This document shows positions 11,283 to 23,101 of a stretch of 64,000 nt of DNA, piece by piece. The number at the start of each line of letters is the position of its first letter. Within the stretch, counting starts at the first letter, position 1. The stretch comes from Thalassia testudinum (lineage: Eukaryota > Streptophyta > Magnoliopsida > Alismatales > Hydrocharitaceae): NCBI GenBank assembly GCA_037157565.1, contig JAZHRO010000002.1, forward strand, positions 37,158,501 to 37,222,500. Reading direction: 5' to 3'. The notes below the pieces were generated by a model, which did not search any database, was not told the DNA's origin, and worked only from the letters and a program-made list of their open reading frames with translations. Position numbers and translations under genes: made by a program.

Positions 11283-12348
11283 ATTAGGCCTAGTCACTCT
11301 ACACCAACTTCTGTTTTGGCCCTCGTGTACATGGTACCAAAGTGAGCTACTTAGTGTAGGGAGGGAGCTAGCCGCCCCACGGGGCCCTGGGTTAGGACTA
11401 GCTACCTTACACCGACTCTTTTTAGGCCCACTGAAAAAATCGGGATAGTCGGACGAGGGTATGAGGACAGTGGAGGGGCGAGACCCGTACTTTGTTTTGA
11501 GGGGTGAGACCTTTGTTCTGAGAGGGTAAGGCCCTATACTGTTCCGTGCTGTACCTTTAGGCGTACCCGCTAGCGGAAATGACTGACCACATGCTAGTGT
11601 GGGATAGCTACCCATGTGTTTATCGTGCGTGCCGTAATTACCGCTACGTCACGACCATGACCTTGAGGTAGTTGACTGGATGTAGGATTACCACGGGAGA
11701 CTCTCTCGGCCAGGAGAGAACCACGTGTACATCCTACATCATGGAAAAGACTGCAATCAAGATCGTTCCCGTGAGGAACAGGCTAGATCAAGAAATGGTT
11801 GGATGAAAAAAAAAAGGAACAAACAAATGAAAACTACTTGGCTGAGCTAAATGAAATGGATAATTAATTGCTTGCATTAATTAATGGCTTGTCTTAATTA
11901 CATGTAAATGGCTGGATTACCACTCTACTCAGCATTCGCTGACTCTGAAAATGTTATAACCTTGTCCAGGTTAGGGAGTTGAGCAGCCAGTACCACCAAC
12001 TACAGAGGGAGCTAAGCCCAATCGAGCTTAGCCTTAGCTACGTTTCCTAACTGTTTCCTAGCTTCTGTTGTAGTAGGGAGTATTTTATTCTATGTAATAC
12101 TGTTTCAGTTACTTTTCCGTTGTACTTTTCGTTGTCGTAGTTGTGATGGCTTGTAATATTATGAGACAGTTCGCTCTGTTTCCTTTACTGTCTCTTGATT
12201 GATTTTTTTTTCTGCTTAGTTACATTGCATGTGTGGTTGTGAAATATTTCCTATTTTTTATTATTTCTCGTTGGACGACTAGATCTTGGGATTAGTCGAG
12301 GCGAGCCAGTCTCAGATCCTGTAGGAATCTGGAATTCGAGTCATAACA
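11283..12348 (+). repeat. Family R, copy B, right part
   Basis: Matches copy A from about 1293 to its end: ACACCAACT, GTGTAGGGAGGGAGCTAGCC, GGGATAGTCGGACGAGGGTA, GGCGTACCCGCTA, CAATCAAGATCGTTC and CACTCTACTCAGC all recur in order. It ends GAGTCATAACA at 12348. A poly(A) run lies near 11806. Together with 2305-2885 it accounts for one nearly complete R copy. Confidence 0.6.
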
Positions 12349-12949
12349 ACCACCACCCCTATCAACGCAAACTCAGTTGATTTATGCAAACACCAACTGA
12401 CATTCATTTTGATGCTCTAAAAAAGTTGCTTCGATATTTGAAAGGTTCACTCAACCTTGGCCTACAATCCCCAAAAATACAACCTTAAAACTTTATGCTT
12501 ATTCAGATATCGATTGGGCATCTTGTCCTAATGACAGTAAGTCTATCACTGGATTTGTTGTGTTCTTTGGAAATACACCTATTTCTTGAGTGTGTAAGAA
12601 GTGATGGATTGTTGCAAGATCTTCAACAAAAGAAGAATACCGTGCGGTGGCCAATGATTTAGCTAAATTAACACGTCTCCAACCTCTGATTCAAGAGCTT
12701 GGTTTGGTTTTCTCAGAACCTCCTATCATCTATTGCGATAATATTAGGACAACATACATGACCAAAAACCCAATATTTCATTCACCAAGTAAACATGTGG
12801 AGGTCGACTTCCATTTCATCAGAGATAGGGTGGCATCAAAAATCTTCAAATTCACCATGTCCCAACTCATTCAAGTTGCTAATCGTTTCACCAAACCACT
12901 TGAATTTCTAAAGTTTCAACAATTTTGCAACAAACTCCAACTTCATTAA
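12349..12949 (+). pseudogene. Copia reverse transcriptase end and RNase H, broken
   Basis: C-terminal end of a Ty1/copia polyprotein. An upstream frame gives MQTPTDIHFDALKKLLRYLK, the usual linker between reverse transcriptase and RNase H. After a frameshift near 12488 the RNase H follows: YSDIDWA, TGFVVFFG, ARSSTKEEYRA, YCDN and KHVEVDFHFIRD, with the acidic residues of the active site visible. The frame closes at 12949. Stops near 12588 and 12603 interrupt the conserved Trp-Ser-Lys-Lys stretch. The fragment begins directly at the end of family R, so its upstream part was lost or displaced. Confidence 0.85.
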
Positions 12950-12961
12950 GCAATTGTTCGA

Positions 12962-13150
12962 TCATTTGTGGAGGAGTATTACAATATATGCTTGAATTGA
13001 GTGAAAATATCTCATGGTAGTTCTTATAATTATCCTTTAGCTATACTAGGTCTATTACAGTTGTGTAACTAACTCTCTTTATAACTATGTGGAGGGCGTG
13101 TAAGCCACCACAATTACATATTCCTAATATTCCATCATCATCATTATGTT
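12962..13150 (+). repeat. Polypurine tract and start of a copia 3' LTR
   Basis: Just after the RNase H stop comes TTGTGGAGGAGTAT, a purine-rich primer. An AT-rich stretch beginning TTACAATATATGCTTGA then follows, with CTCTTTATAACTATG near 13075 as a possible TATA box. The order fits the 3' end of the same copia element. The first bases of the LTR (TG) are altered and no second LTR is visible. Confidence 0.5.
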
Positions 13151-14461
13151 TTCAGATGGTTCCATGTACCAAGCCTTGATTTTCACATATTCCTTTGCAT
13201 TGATGTATTAAGCAGGTATGATTATGCATGTTAGACTTCCGACCCAATCATGAGTCATAAAGGATGATTATGATCAAAGTAATCACCAGCCAACAGATTA
13301 AAATCGATTTTATGAAGGTAGCAATTGTTTTCCAGTAAATTTATCAAGGCTATTTGATCATTTCAAGGAACTACCAACGTAAACTTTGATTTTATGTACC
13401 TTCGATCTATATCCATGTTCATGGTATTTGCTCCTTGATGAATTTATTCTAGAGGGAGGGATAAACAGTTCGCAAATCTATCTTGTTAGGTAAGTCGAGA
13501 ATCAAATTAAGAATTTGCCGTTTCCATTAAGATGGTATGAATTTGCTTACCAACTAAGCTATCCAACGAGCTTGATCTCCTTGATGAATTCACCTAACCT
13601 TAAAAAGGTAATTGCTGCTAGTTTTCTCTGTTGAAAAATGCAAAAAAGAGACAAACTTTAGAAATCCATTCAAACTCCATTTGGCAGAGTTGGTTTAAGG
13701 TTTAAGAAGTGGTAAGGATCGAGAGTGGTGGGACAAGTGAAAGGTTAGAGAGGTATAAATGTAATAGTTGAGTTAATATATTGTTATTATTTTTTATTTT
13801 TATCAACATTAAAAGTGTATTATTAAGGGTAGATGTCACGAATGAATAGATAAATTATAAGTAGTTATATTTTTATTAATATGAAAGTGGTTAGGTAGGA
13901 TATATATTATTAGGGATACATGTCATGGATGAGTAGGTATGTTATTAATAGCTATAACATGCAAGATAAAAATCACCCTACATTCCACACAGGAGCTACT
14001 GTAACCCCTCCCCCTTTCCCAACCTCCCATAACAAAGCATCCTCATTTTTAAGTTTGCAACACTTGCGTCAGCGCCATCGTAGCACCTTGTAGGTAGCAC
14101 ACATGGTCTCCAGCGAGCACCACCCCACCTTTGGGCACAGCACACACAACACGTCCATCGAGCCACCCGCCATTCACAGCATCGCCAATCTTTGGTAAGC
14201 ACTACGTCACCTCGGAGCATAGCACATGACACACAACCTTCTCGTCGCCAACCTCTGAGTACAAAACGCACCACACACAACCTCCGCCACCATCCTCAGA
14301 GCACCCACCCACCACCTCCTCGACACCACACATGACCTCCACCACCATCCTCAAAAGCACCCATGCACTATCGACAAATTAAAGTACCTACCACCTGTAG
14401 GACCTCCTCCCCACCATGGACAACATCCACCAACACCACCAGAGCACAGCAAAGCACCACT
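13151..14461. other. No recognisable gene
   Basis: AT-rich intergenic sequence up to about 13985, then a CA/AC-rich stretch (13990-14460) whose minus-strand frames are rich in Cys, Arg and Trp, a composition effect. I see no domain and no clear repeat edges. Confidence 0.5.
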
Positions 14462-14705
14462 CAAGGTTCGAAATGTCGATTTCGATGCCGTGCCGATGAA
14501 TTTCAAGTGTGCATTTCGTGGGCATGCTGAGGGCATGCCGTGGAAATGCCTGTTTTTCGATTGGCATGCCAATGAGCATGCCGTGGGCATGCCGATGCAT
14601 ACCAACAAAAATAGCAAAAGTAATTAAAAAAACCAATAGCAACCTAGATATGGGCACCAATTTCACCAGTATGCCGACCATGCCGACGGCATGCCGACGA
14701 AATCC
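14462..14705 (+). repeat. Unclassified repeat family Y, copy 1
   Basis: Starts AAGGTTCGAAATGTCGATTT and is dense in GCATGCC and GGCATGC words (about eight in 240 bases). The same order of blocks is found inverted at 50236-50612 and forward at 53634-54843: AAGGTT, CCGATGAATTTC, GGGCATGC, TGGAAATGCC, GCATGCCGACG. No open frame is shared between copies. Confidence 0.6.
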
Positions 14706-16151
14706 CTGTAAATCGACGCTTTCACCTTCGACACCTGTGGTTCAACAAACCCACTACCATCGATATCTATGGCAAATCACACATAAGATCTCAAAAAACA
14801 AAAAAAAAAAGAAAAAGCAGAGACCTCAAAAATGAAAACAGGAATAACAATGCAACTCAAAATTAAGATGGATCTAAAGAGCTCAAGAGAAATATTGACT
14901 TGCTATGTGCTGCGCCTTTTGGGAAGGCATTCCAACATCAATTTCAAAGGTGACAAAAATAAAAACGAGCAAGAAGGAGCACCAGAAATCATACCATCAA
15001 TTTCAAACAAAATAACCCACATCCAATATCCATCGACGAGTAAAAGAATGTCTCTGGTTGGGGACAAAAAGAAAAAGAAAAAAGAAAAAGAACAGAAGCA
15101 AAGGAGCAGATAGCGGGGCTAGAACTGGTGTAGGAGTCCGCGGAGATAGCGGGATACCAGGGGTGGGCACGACTGTTACTTTAGGTGGTCTTTGCGAAGG
15201 GAAATAAGTTTGTACAGTAAATAAATGGATATAAAAGAAATAGAATAAGATGATAGAATAAGTAAATTTTGATATTTGAGAGTTATATAGAGAAGATGCA
15301 ATAAATTTACATTAAATTAAATTTTTTAATCCGACGCAAGAGTTAAGTATCTTAACCTGCCTATCAAATCTCTTGTCGCCGTTGCTAATGGGAAGTTGGA
15401 GATCACAACAAAGAAGACACTCTGGTGAAGGCCCACACAGCCAAGAAGGTTGCAGTCCTTGCAAACAAACTGCACGGGCAAAGAATGCGGTGGCTCTTGT
15501 GAAGACGGCCGACGTCGGCGGGTGGCCATGGCCAAATGAAGGGAGTGAAAGCAAATCAAATTATGAAATTAAAAAGAAAGAAAAAAAGAAAAAGAGCACA
15601 TCGAAACTTTTTCTTTAATGACGAGTTGCGAGATAAACCTCGGGCAACTGCTGGAAGCCCCGCTTTCCACAGGCACCTGGTAAATTTGAGTTTCACGTGC
15701 AACACGTTTGCTCAGATGGAAGAGGCACTGCCTTCGGCTATGTGAAAGTTGTCTCGAGAAAGCTCGATGCGTGGAATGTGGCATGAATAAAATCGTGCAT
15801 TCATGATGTTGTAGATAGTTCTTGTTTTTATTTGATTCGAAAGTGGATCAGGAGAGGTAGATGTGATCAATAAATTGATATATATAGATGGTAGTGAAAG
15901 TTGATGTAATTGACTTATTATATTGGTTAATCATGATATGTAGGTTAATATCTTGATTTAAGCCTTTGCCAAATAGAGACTTAGGAAATGGTCCTTCATA
16001 GCCCTCATCCTCCCAGGGAAGGTCATAAACAAATATTGAATCTTAAGAAGTGGTCCTTCGTAGCCCTCATCTTCCTAGGATAGGTCATAAACAAATATTG
16101 AATCTTCTATTTGTCATCTACGACCAAATTATTTTATAAGATTTTATTTAA
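14706..16151. other. No recognisable gene; A-rich tracts
   Basis: Contains A-rich runs near 14796-14815 and 15066-15090 and short frames in both directions, none resembling a known protein. An imperfect 62-base tandem duplication lies at about 15980-16106. Confidence 0.5.
15980..16106 (+). repeat. 62-base tandem duplication
   Basis: Two adjacent units carry TGGTCCTTC, TAGCCCTCATC and GGTCATAAACAAATATTG; the word TGGTCC starts at 15989 and again at 16051. The second half of each unit is identical, and the first half differs at a few positions. Confidence 0.85.
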
Positions 16152-16701
16152 GGGATTGTTATACAAGTGTTACCATAAACTTATGAAATTACATAAATTC
16201 CCATCATAATTTAATCATTTACACAAATGCCGCCATAAAGCTAACTACTTTTACATAAATGTCAAACTAATTTGGTTTTATCAAACTGATCTACTATTTC
16301 CAACCAAAAACATTAACAAATACCATTTTTGCCTCTAAATTATATCACAAATTTTGAAAATGTGCAATGGCATTAATTCTCTCCATTCTACCTCCTTTCA
16401 ACATCTCTCTAACTTTGCTACTTATCTCCATTGTTACTTCCTTCAATTACTATGAAATTGAAACATCTTGATAAACACATGCAACATTCTCAAAGACGAA
16501 TCTTTGCTCTCTTCCACCCTTATAGCCTTTTACGTTTTTGGTTACTTTGGCTAAAGTCTAACCTCACATTAATTTTATGACATATTACAAAAAGTAATGT
16601 TGCAAAAAGAAGCATATTTATAGCAGATATGTAAAAATAAAATTTACATTAGCATTTATGTAAGATAAAAATTTTTGATAGTATTTATGTAAAAACAGCT
16701 C
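16152..16701. mobile_element. Candidate Mutator-like MITE
   Basis: Both ends carry TACATAAAT words in opposite orientation (forward near 16189, 16217 and 16250; reversed near 16647, 16660 and 16685), giving a loose terminal inverted repeat. TATTTAA flanks both edges (16145-16151 and 16702-16708), extendable to 9 bases with two mismatches. There is no coding capacity. The inverted repeat is imperfect and AT-rich, so chance cannot be excluded. Confidence 0.4.
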
Positions 16702-17494
16702 TATTTAATTATCACCGAAATATAGTACAAAAGTCTAGCTACTCACTGCGAATATGACTAATGTAACTCGATGACAAAACAAATTGGTTCGGTAATATGC
16801 TAATACAAGGAATGTGTAGATGATTGTGAAACCAACAAGGGATCTTGAACTTACATTTTGAGCTTTATTTGCAAGAAAAAGGAAACTTCCTTACAAAAGA
16901 TATTCGAAACTGACCATGTGTAATGAAGTTCCTTTATCTATAAGAATACACATACCACAAATTCCTATGAGGTTCTGTGGTTGACAAACTCACTTGTACA
17001 TACATTCATACATACATATCCCTTTGTTGTTGATATGGTAGCGAATGAGCAAGAGAGAAGTCAAGCACCTTCCTATGGCGAAGAACAAGTTGTCACTTCA
17101 TGGTGAGGTTCGATTTTTATTGGAGGTAGGAAAGGGGGTATACCCTACATGGACAACGACACGTTGAGATGGATGAGCGTGACAGAAGGAAGATGTTGAG
17201 TTTCCAAACCACTTGTAGGTTCTAAAAAAGGAAAGAAGACAAAAGCATATAATTTGCAGCATTAATGCTATAGCATCAGTATTATAATAGCATTATGGTA
17301 CAGCAGCATAATATTGATGCCATTGGAGTAGCATAGCATTGATTCTATAGTTATGTCGTAACACTGAAGATGTCATATGCCATTCATCGGACTCAAAATT
17401 CAAATCCTTTGCTATTGGGTCATTCGGTAGCTACAGATGAAGCACATCTTTTTCCATCTTTCCAACGTAAATAAGAGAAAAAGCTTTGATACCT

Positions 17495-17497
<3 letters not shown>

Positions 17498-17527
<30 letters not shown>
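17498..17527 (+). repeat. GA microsatellite
   Basis: About 15 GA units in an uninterrupted run, ending in GCGCGC. Confidence 0.95.
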
Positions 17528-17531
<4 letters not shown>

Positions 17532-18472
17532 CTTTGATACACCCTGCGTTTGAGATCGTAGAAAGGTGACAAGCGCTAGAGTGGGTCCCGCACCCAGAGC
17601 TTTTGTCATGTTCTCAGGATCATAGGCACCATTTTGCCTATGATTGTCTGTAAGCCCTCATGCTCGTCAACCATCACCTAATTATGATCGTAACGTAACT
17701 CAAACAGTTAATCACTCCGCCTACAAAATGTGGCCAAGGGAATAATATTTTAGGGAGGGTTTATACGCTTAGAAAATGTATGAAAGTAAAGCAAAGTAAG
17801 TTATTTTATGTTTGATCAAAAAATTTTCATCTGATGTTTGTGCACTTTCGGGCATTTATTTTTGGATTCTGTAGTCCACTGCGTAATTACAGATTTGTAG
17901 CAATTCAATGCCCTAATCAAGAGCAAAGGAACTTGACCAGGACTTGCTTCCTTAAAAGCAGGCTTCTTTCGTTGAATAAATGGGTTTTAGAACCATCTCA
18001 ACCCAAAGAACAAGAACAAAGGAATTGTGGCCAGCATGAAGTTCAAATCCATTTCAGAGAAGCGAAAGAGCTTGTGGCATCGGATGCTGTACTTCTCGTA
18101 GAAGTGTAACCGTTCCCTTTCGAATATTCTTATATGCAATGCGTCCTCTCTCTGCGCCTAGTTGAAAACACTGGCGAAGTTTTACAGGGATGACGTTAGT
18201 TTGAGTAGTTCATGGACATCCACCCAAGCAATGTGCTGAAATAAATGAATAAAAAGATGTCTACTTCCGTTACACTTCGGATGCAAAGCAGCGAAAAACA
18301 AAACCAATTCGGACAAAGACGAAATGAGCAGCTTATTCTTTTCCCCATACGTTGATTTGGTGGAGCGATGCAAAGGTTAGGACGACGAACGCAACATCCG
18401 TCAGGTAGTTCCCCGATGAAACATATACAGCACAAGGGGATGATGAATGCAACATATGTGAGCTATTCTCTA

Positions 18473-18720
18473 AGGGCCCGTTTGGATCGTGGATTACGGG
18501 TCCATATCCTACGTTTGGGTCCGTTAAACCCGTGTGCAAAGTATGTTGGGTGTACGGTGCGATACACAGCGTAAAACTCATTCTGTGGTGGCCGCGGAAT
18601 TGAGTTTATCCTGTGGTGTATCCTACTGTGGCGAAACCCAGGTGTGCATCGCGATCCACAGAGTTGTCGCGAAACCCTACCCATTTGCTCCATCGCTGAC
18701 CTCGGAGCCATCAATGACCT
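18473..18720 (+). mobile_element. Possible truncated MITE
   Basis: TAAGGGCCCGTTTGGATC at 18473 has the look of a Tourist or hAT terminal repeat with a TAA flank. I could not find the matching inverted end (GATCCAAACGGGCCC) nearby, so if this is a MITE it has lost its right end. The 3' boundary given is arbitrary. Confidence 0.25.
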
Positions 18721-19511
18721 CCCCCCCCCCCCCCCACACACACATGTCCTCCTCTACCGATGGTGTGCTCTGGAGATCTGCGATATGCGAAATCCTATCA
18801 CTTCGTTCTTGCTACCCTCCACGCTGAAGTAGCCGATGGTAGGTAGTTGAAGGGCCTGTAACCCTTTCTCGTATTACTGATAATTGGAAACCCTATTGAC
18901 GCGATGTCCAACCAAGCACCTTGGCCGAAAGGTAGCGGACGATGGTCGGTGGCCGAATCGATGGATGCAGTGTGGGTTGGGCAAGGTGATTTTTTCTGGT
19001 TTGCAATGGTTGAGTACGATGTTTTCGTTCATTTCAAGCATGTTTCTTTGTCGATTTGTGCTGGATTCGATTCTTCCTTTGTCGCAATGATTCATCAATC
19101 CGTGATCGTCCTTCCTTGACGCTACATATTGGCGATGCCTTTATGTCCATCTTGAATGTGCCAATGGGATTTTTGCTTTGCTTCAACCTTTCCCTTCCCA
19201 GGAATCCCGGGAGCGGCAGTGGTCTTTTATTTAGACTTTTGTAAGTCTTGAATGTCGGTTTCCCTTGTCTTTATTGCATGCGTGAAGATCCCACCTACTC
19301 AACAAAATGGAGATCCAATAAATCTCAATTTTGGCCACCTCCCCTTAAACCTTTGGAGCAAAGCATAGATCCATTGGTTCTTCATAAAGGGCACCTCCCC
19401 ATGAAGCTTTGCAGCAGAGCAACCTTTATCTGAGGATGTCTTTGTTGCGTCCCATCATGGTTTCGTTGCCTTCTTCTGCATCCCATGCGTCTGCCATTAG
19501 TACTCACAGAT

Positions 19512-19516
19512 GGAGG
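19512..19516. other. Target-site duplication, left (solo LTR 1)
   Basis: GGAGG immediately before TGTAAATCCC. The identical copy is at 21187-21191, immediately after ACCAACA. Confidence 0.85.
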
Positions 19517-20160
19517 TGTAAATCCCTACTTGGAGGGGTTAGATCAGCGTGACGTAGAAAACATGCAGAATTGAAAATATACCAATCTCACAAAATAAAC
19601 AATCATACAAAGTACACAAAGATTTTGAGGTGGAAACCCAAACCGGGTGAAAACTACCACCTAACCCTCTCGAGTTAGGATTTTCAGATCAACCAAGTTG
19701 ATCAAATCCACTAAACGAATCACTTAAACGAGGGTGATTCAACCTCAATTACAACCACGCTACTTTATACGAGGGTAGCGTACCTCAAACCCCTTCTCTT
19801 CATGAGAAGGATTTTGTCCCACGAAGGAGACGGGAATTCGCAAAGCGAATACTCAACTAAAGAACAAAGATAAATAACAACAATCCTATAGAGCCAACAA
19901 AGTAATTTTTAACCTAAGCTTCTATAGGAATTAAGATGCTTCCCTTTGCAAGGAGTGCGTCGACAACGCGGATGTGTGAACTACACGACGGCGCAACGTC
20001 GCTCTCGTGAACTACAACAGGAGAGTGGGTGCGCAAATGCTTGATGCTCTCTAAATGAAGAACTGGAGCTTGGAGAGCAAGAGCTTGCTTCTTAGGATCA
20101 AGAGACACAAAATGGTGTGAAAGTGTATTACTAGGTGTGTGTTGAGTGGCAAAGGCTCCC

Positions 20161-20175
20161 CTCTATTTATAGAGG
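20161..20175 (-). promoter_or_regulatory. TATA box of solo LTR 1
   Basis: On the minus strand CCTCTATAAATAGAGG is a good plant TATA box placed about 1010 bases from the LTR start. The same box is kept at 25801-25816 in solo LTR 2. Confidence 0.65.
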
Positions 20176-20282
20176 CCTTAGGAAGGCTTTGGAAGGCTTA
20201 GGAACACTTCCATAGCCGTTGGGTGCAAAGCCCAAGAGAATCAGGCCGAAATCAGGAACAATCATTGCACTGACAGGGTAAT

Positions 20283-20780
20283 CAGACGTCTGATCCTAGC
20301 ATCAGACGTCTGGAAAACCAGTTTAAGACGTCTGGGAACAAAGTCAGACGTCTGATTTTAGGCGGGTTCCTTCTTGACTTGAATCAGATCTAAATAGGAT
20401 TTTAGTGTAAGTCCATTAAACGACATACAGGACGTCTGGCACTATGTCTGGACATCTGGAAACCTACTTTTCTGCAGGAATGAATTTCCAAGAGACTGCA
20501 ACGGCTAGAAAATCTCTGAGAAGAGATTTTCGGGTCAGCCAAGGTAAAACAGTCATTTATCAGACGTCTGGAAAGGCTTAAGGACGTCTGATAAGGCTCT
20601 AAAGTCATATCTTTAGTGTTTGTTAAGCTAGCCAATGGTCCACTAATTGGACGTCTGGCAAAATCATCAAACGTCTTTTAAGACGTCTGGTCTAAAGTCT
20701 GGACGTCTGATTTCATCAGACAGAACTTACTAAGTCCAGCCTAAATGTTATCAGACGTCTGTTTTTGGAATTAGATGTCT
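20283..20780. repeat. CAGACGTCTG palindrome array 1
   Basis: At least ten copies of GACGTCTG, most within the 10-base palindrome CAGACGTCTG or a one-base variant (AAGACGTCTG, GGACGTCTG, AGATGTCTG), at irregular spacings of about 20-60 bases. The central GACGTC contains an ACGT core of the type bound by plant bZIP factors; binding here is not shown. Confidence 0.9.
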
Positions 20781-21200
20781 GAAAAGGCTATTTGAACTCT
20801 ATATTGGTTTTCTAAGTTCTCTACAGAAAACCTAAGTATCCTAAGGTTGTGCAGGTGTTCCTAGGACTACTATTAGGGTACTTTGAAGCTCTTATGATGT
20901 TCTAAGGAACAAAAAGAGTAAGGAAATAAAGATAAAAGTACATGAAAGAAATAAACAGAATTCTATCATATTCTTCTTGTCCTTCCATCTTCAATCTATT
21001 GTTCCTCGCGAATCTCCTCTATTCTCCATCAAGCTCCTCCAATCCGTCCTGGATGCTAGCTCAAACTCCATCTAATTACGTCTTCATTTACAATTGACCT
21101 GAAATCTAATACTCCAAGTGCAAATGTTAAATGACACATGTTTTGTTATCATCAAAACAAACGATCGCGGTGCTCTAGCACCAACAGGAGGAGAGTAAGA

Positions 21201-21401
21201 ATGGGTGTGAGGCACTGGCTTAGCTATAAAATAACACCGGATGTTGTGATGGTAGCTGGCTTCCTCATCCTACTGTTCATCCTCAAGAAGGAGAGGGTGG
21301 TTGACAGTGAGGAGTCCTTGAGCAACTCCATCAACAAGGAAGGTAATTTCCCTTCCATCCTATTTTTGTTTCTTGAGGATGGGTTGGTAAACAAAATGTG
21401 A
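21201..21401 (+). CDS. Small hypothetical frame with one membrane segment
   Basis: A 66-codon frame from the ATG at 21201, ten bases beyond the solo LTR duplication. It begins MGVRHWLSYK and has one hydrophobic stretch (VVMVAGFLILLFIL, residues about 14-27) followed by charged residues. AAGGAAGGTAATTTC near 21338 could be a splice donor, in which case only the first 45 or so residues would be coding. I do not recognise the protein. It may be a fragment of a host gene or a chance frame; the solo LTR sits just upstream and would separate it from any earlier exon or promoter. Confidence 0.2.
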   Translation: MGVRHWLSYKITPDVVMVAGFLILLFILKKERVVDSEESLSNSINKEGNFPSILFLFLEDGLVNKM

Positions 21402-23101
21402 CGATTTTTTTTTTAAATTGAAGGGGATTAAGAGGAGGAAGACGAGGTTGATTCCCCCCCACAGAATCGTGGGTATCACTATCAGCTTGCAACGAGATCT
21501 ATCTTTGTTCGATGGAGGTAATCCATTTGTTACTTTCTCTTATTGTTATTTTCTTTTTTTGTGTTGCTATCGACGTTAAATTTCAATCTTTTGAATGTTT
21601 GTTATATGTATCAAAAATTTCAATCTTTTCTTGTTCATAAGCACCCTCGTTGTTGATGACATGCATATATATGTTATATCCTCCAGTGATTTGGTATAAT
21701 TGTATAAATTTTTGTTGTAGCCATTTCAATTATAGGAGCAAAAGATGTAGGCCCTGTAATGAGATAAGTCATAATCTCCAAAGACTAACATATTCTATGA
21801 TGTGCATGCTGTACAGCTGCTCCCTACTGTTGCTCCTTGCTTACCTACACGCCATTCAGAAGCTTCTATAATCAAAACTTAACAAAGAAAAAATGGTGGC
21901 GTATCACCAATTAACTTGAAATGTATGAAAATAGGATTAATATTTACTTTACACCAATTCATGATTTCCTAGTTTGAAATATAAGATAGTCTGGGCTCTA
22001 GGTCTTTACAGAGTACACAGAAGGATCTTTTCATGTTAATCCTATTGTGCACAACTACATTACAATGGTCCTAATGTAATGAGTTTGAGCTTGAGCAAAA
22101 GGATCTTTACAGAGTACACAAAACATGAGCTTGAGAACGAACTCTGTGATGATATAAATAATGTAATTATAGGCCAACAACAACAAACGAAAATCTAAAC
22201 AAACCCTTAATTAAGAGGAGTCATCTTATGGAGAGGAAATTAATAGCTTTCAAATAGATTTTTTATTTCTATTATCATTGTCTTTGCCATTTAATTGGAA
22301 AAGGCAGCATGTCCATCCTTATCTGAGTTCCAGTCCTTTAATTTCCATCTGACTTTGCTATAGTCTTTTTCACAATTTATTACACCAATGCTTGATCCCT
22401 TCCCATTCATCTTCTATTTCCATGAAACAAGCATCTAGTCTCCAAAAATAATATCTAGTCCCCTTGTTCTTACTGCCATCTAACCACACATAAAGACATT
22501 AATAAGTCACTTAATCATTTTTCAGTACTGCATGTTGCTTATTCATTATTGTTACGTACATGTGATTGGTGCCCAAACATCAAGGGTACACCTTATCTAG
22601 ATCCTACATATAATCCCATCTTGGGAACTCATGAAGCATGCAGTGGTTAAGAAATGTTAATAAGCACTGGTGTGGATTTAAGAAATTTGATTAATGGCTT
22701 AATTAGTGAGTCCATTTGGTCCATTCTCAAAAAAAAAAAGAGAAGAAAATGAGGATCAATTCTTGATAATTAGACTTAGGTCCACCCATTATGTTGATAC
22801 ATTGAGTTCCCTCTAGTTGGACTATCTAAGTCTAAGTGCAAAAATGCAAATGAATCTTTTTCTTAGGAGGCCCATAAAACGAGGTATCCCCTAAGTAGCT
22901 TTCATACAAGTTTTATCTAACCAATGTGTTTAGGTTAAATCCAAAACTATGACAATATGATATTGTGGACCACATCATAGTCCATAACACATGTCACGAA
23001 ATTAGGAGTTTATTTAGGCCTATATTCCAAGCAACGGGTCAAATATATTTATCATGACCTAATTTATGTTGGAGAGAGAATCATTATCTTAAGAAAGATT
23101 C
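21402..23101. other. No recognisable gene
   Basis: AT-rich. TCTTTACAGAGTACACA occurs at about 22003 and, as a near copy, at about 22105. An A run lies at 22730-22739. No protein or repeat edge recognised. Confidence 0.5.

Larger units (their letters stand above)
16702..19511. other. No recognisable gene; simple repeats
   Basis: Contains a GA microsatellite (17498-17527), a C run at 18720-18736 followed by CACACA, and a few short frames (for example 17834-18109, 91 codons). None has a recognisable domain or codon pattern. GC content rises between 18470 and 18800. Confidence 0.5.
19517..21186 (-). repeat. Solo LTR 1 (palindrome-rich, Sirevirus-like)
   Basis: A 1670-base LTR with both edges defined. 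It is flanked by a perfect 5-base duplication GGAGG (19512-19516 and 21187-21191) and has TGTAAATCCC and GCACCAACA ends. There is no internal region, so it is a solo LTR left by recombination. Orientation is taken from a TATA box on the minus strand (20161-20175). The minus-strand start is therefore TGTTGGTGCTAGAGC at 21186, and the palindrome array (20283-20780) lies in U3 upstream of the TATA box. A second copy lies at 25175-26852. Palindrome arrays upstream of the LTR promoter are known from Sireviruses (copia); membership in that lineage is inferred, because no protein is present. Confidence 0.85.

Noticed and set aside
18720..18736. C17 run as a G-quadruplex or regulatory site
   Set aside because: A plain homopolymer next to a CA repeat; no other G-run pattern supports a function.
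20283..20780. Regularly repeated palindromes as a CRISPR array
   Set aside because: Spacing between words is irregular, the words are only 8-12 bases, the spacers are partly conserved between the two LTR copies, and the sequence is eukaryotic.
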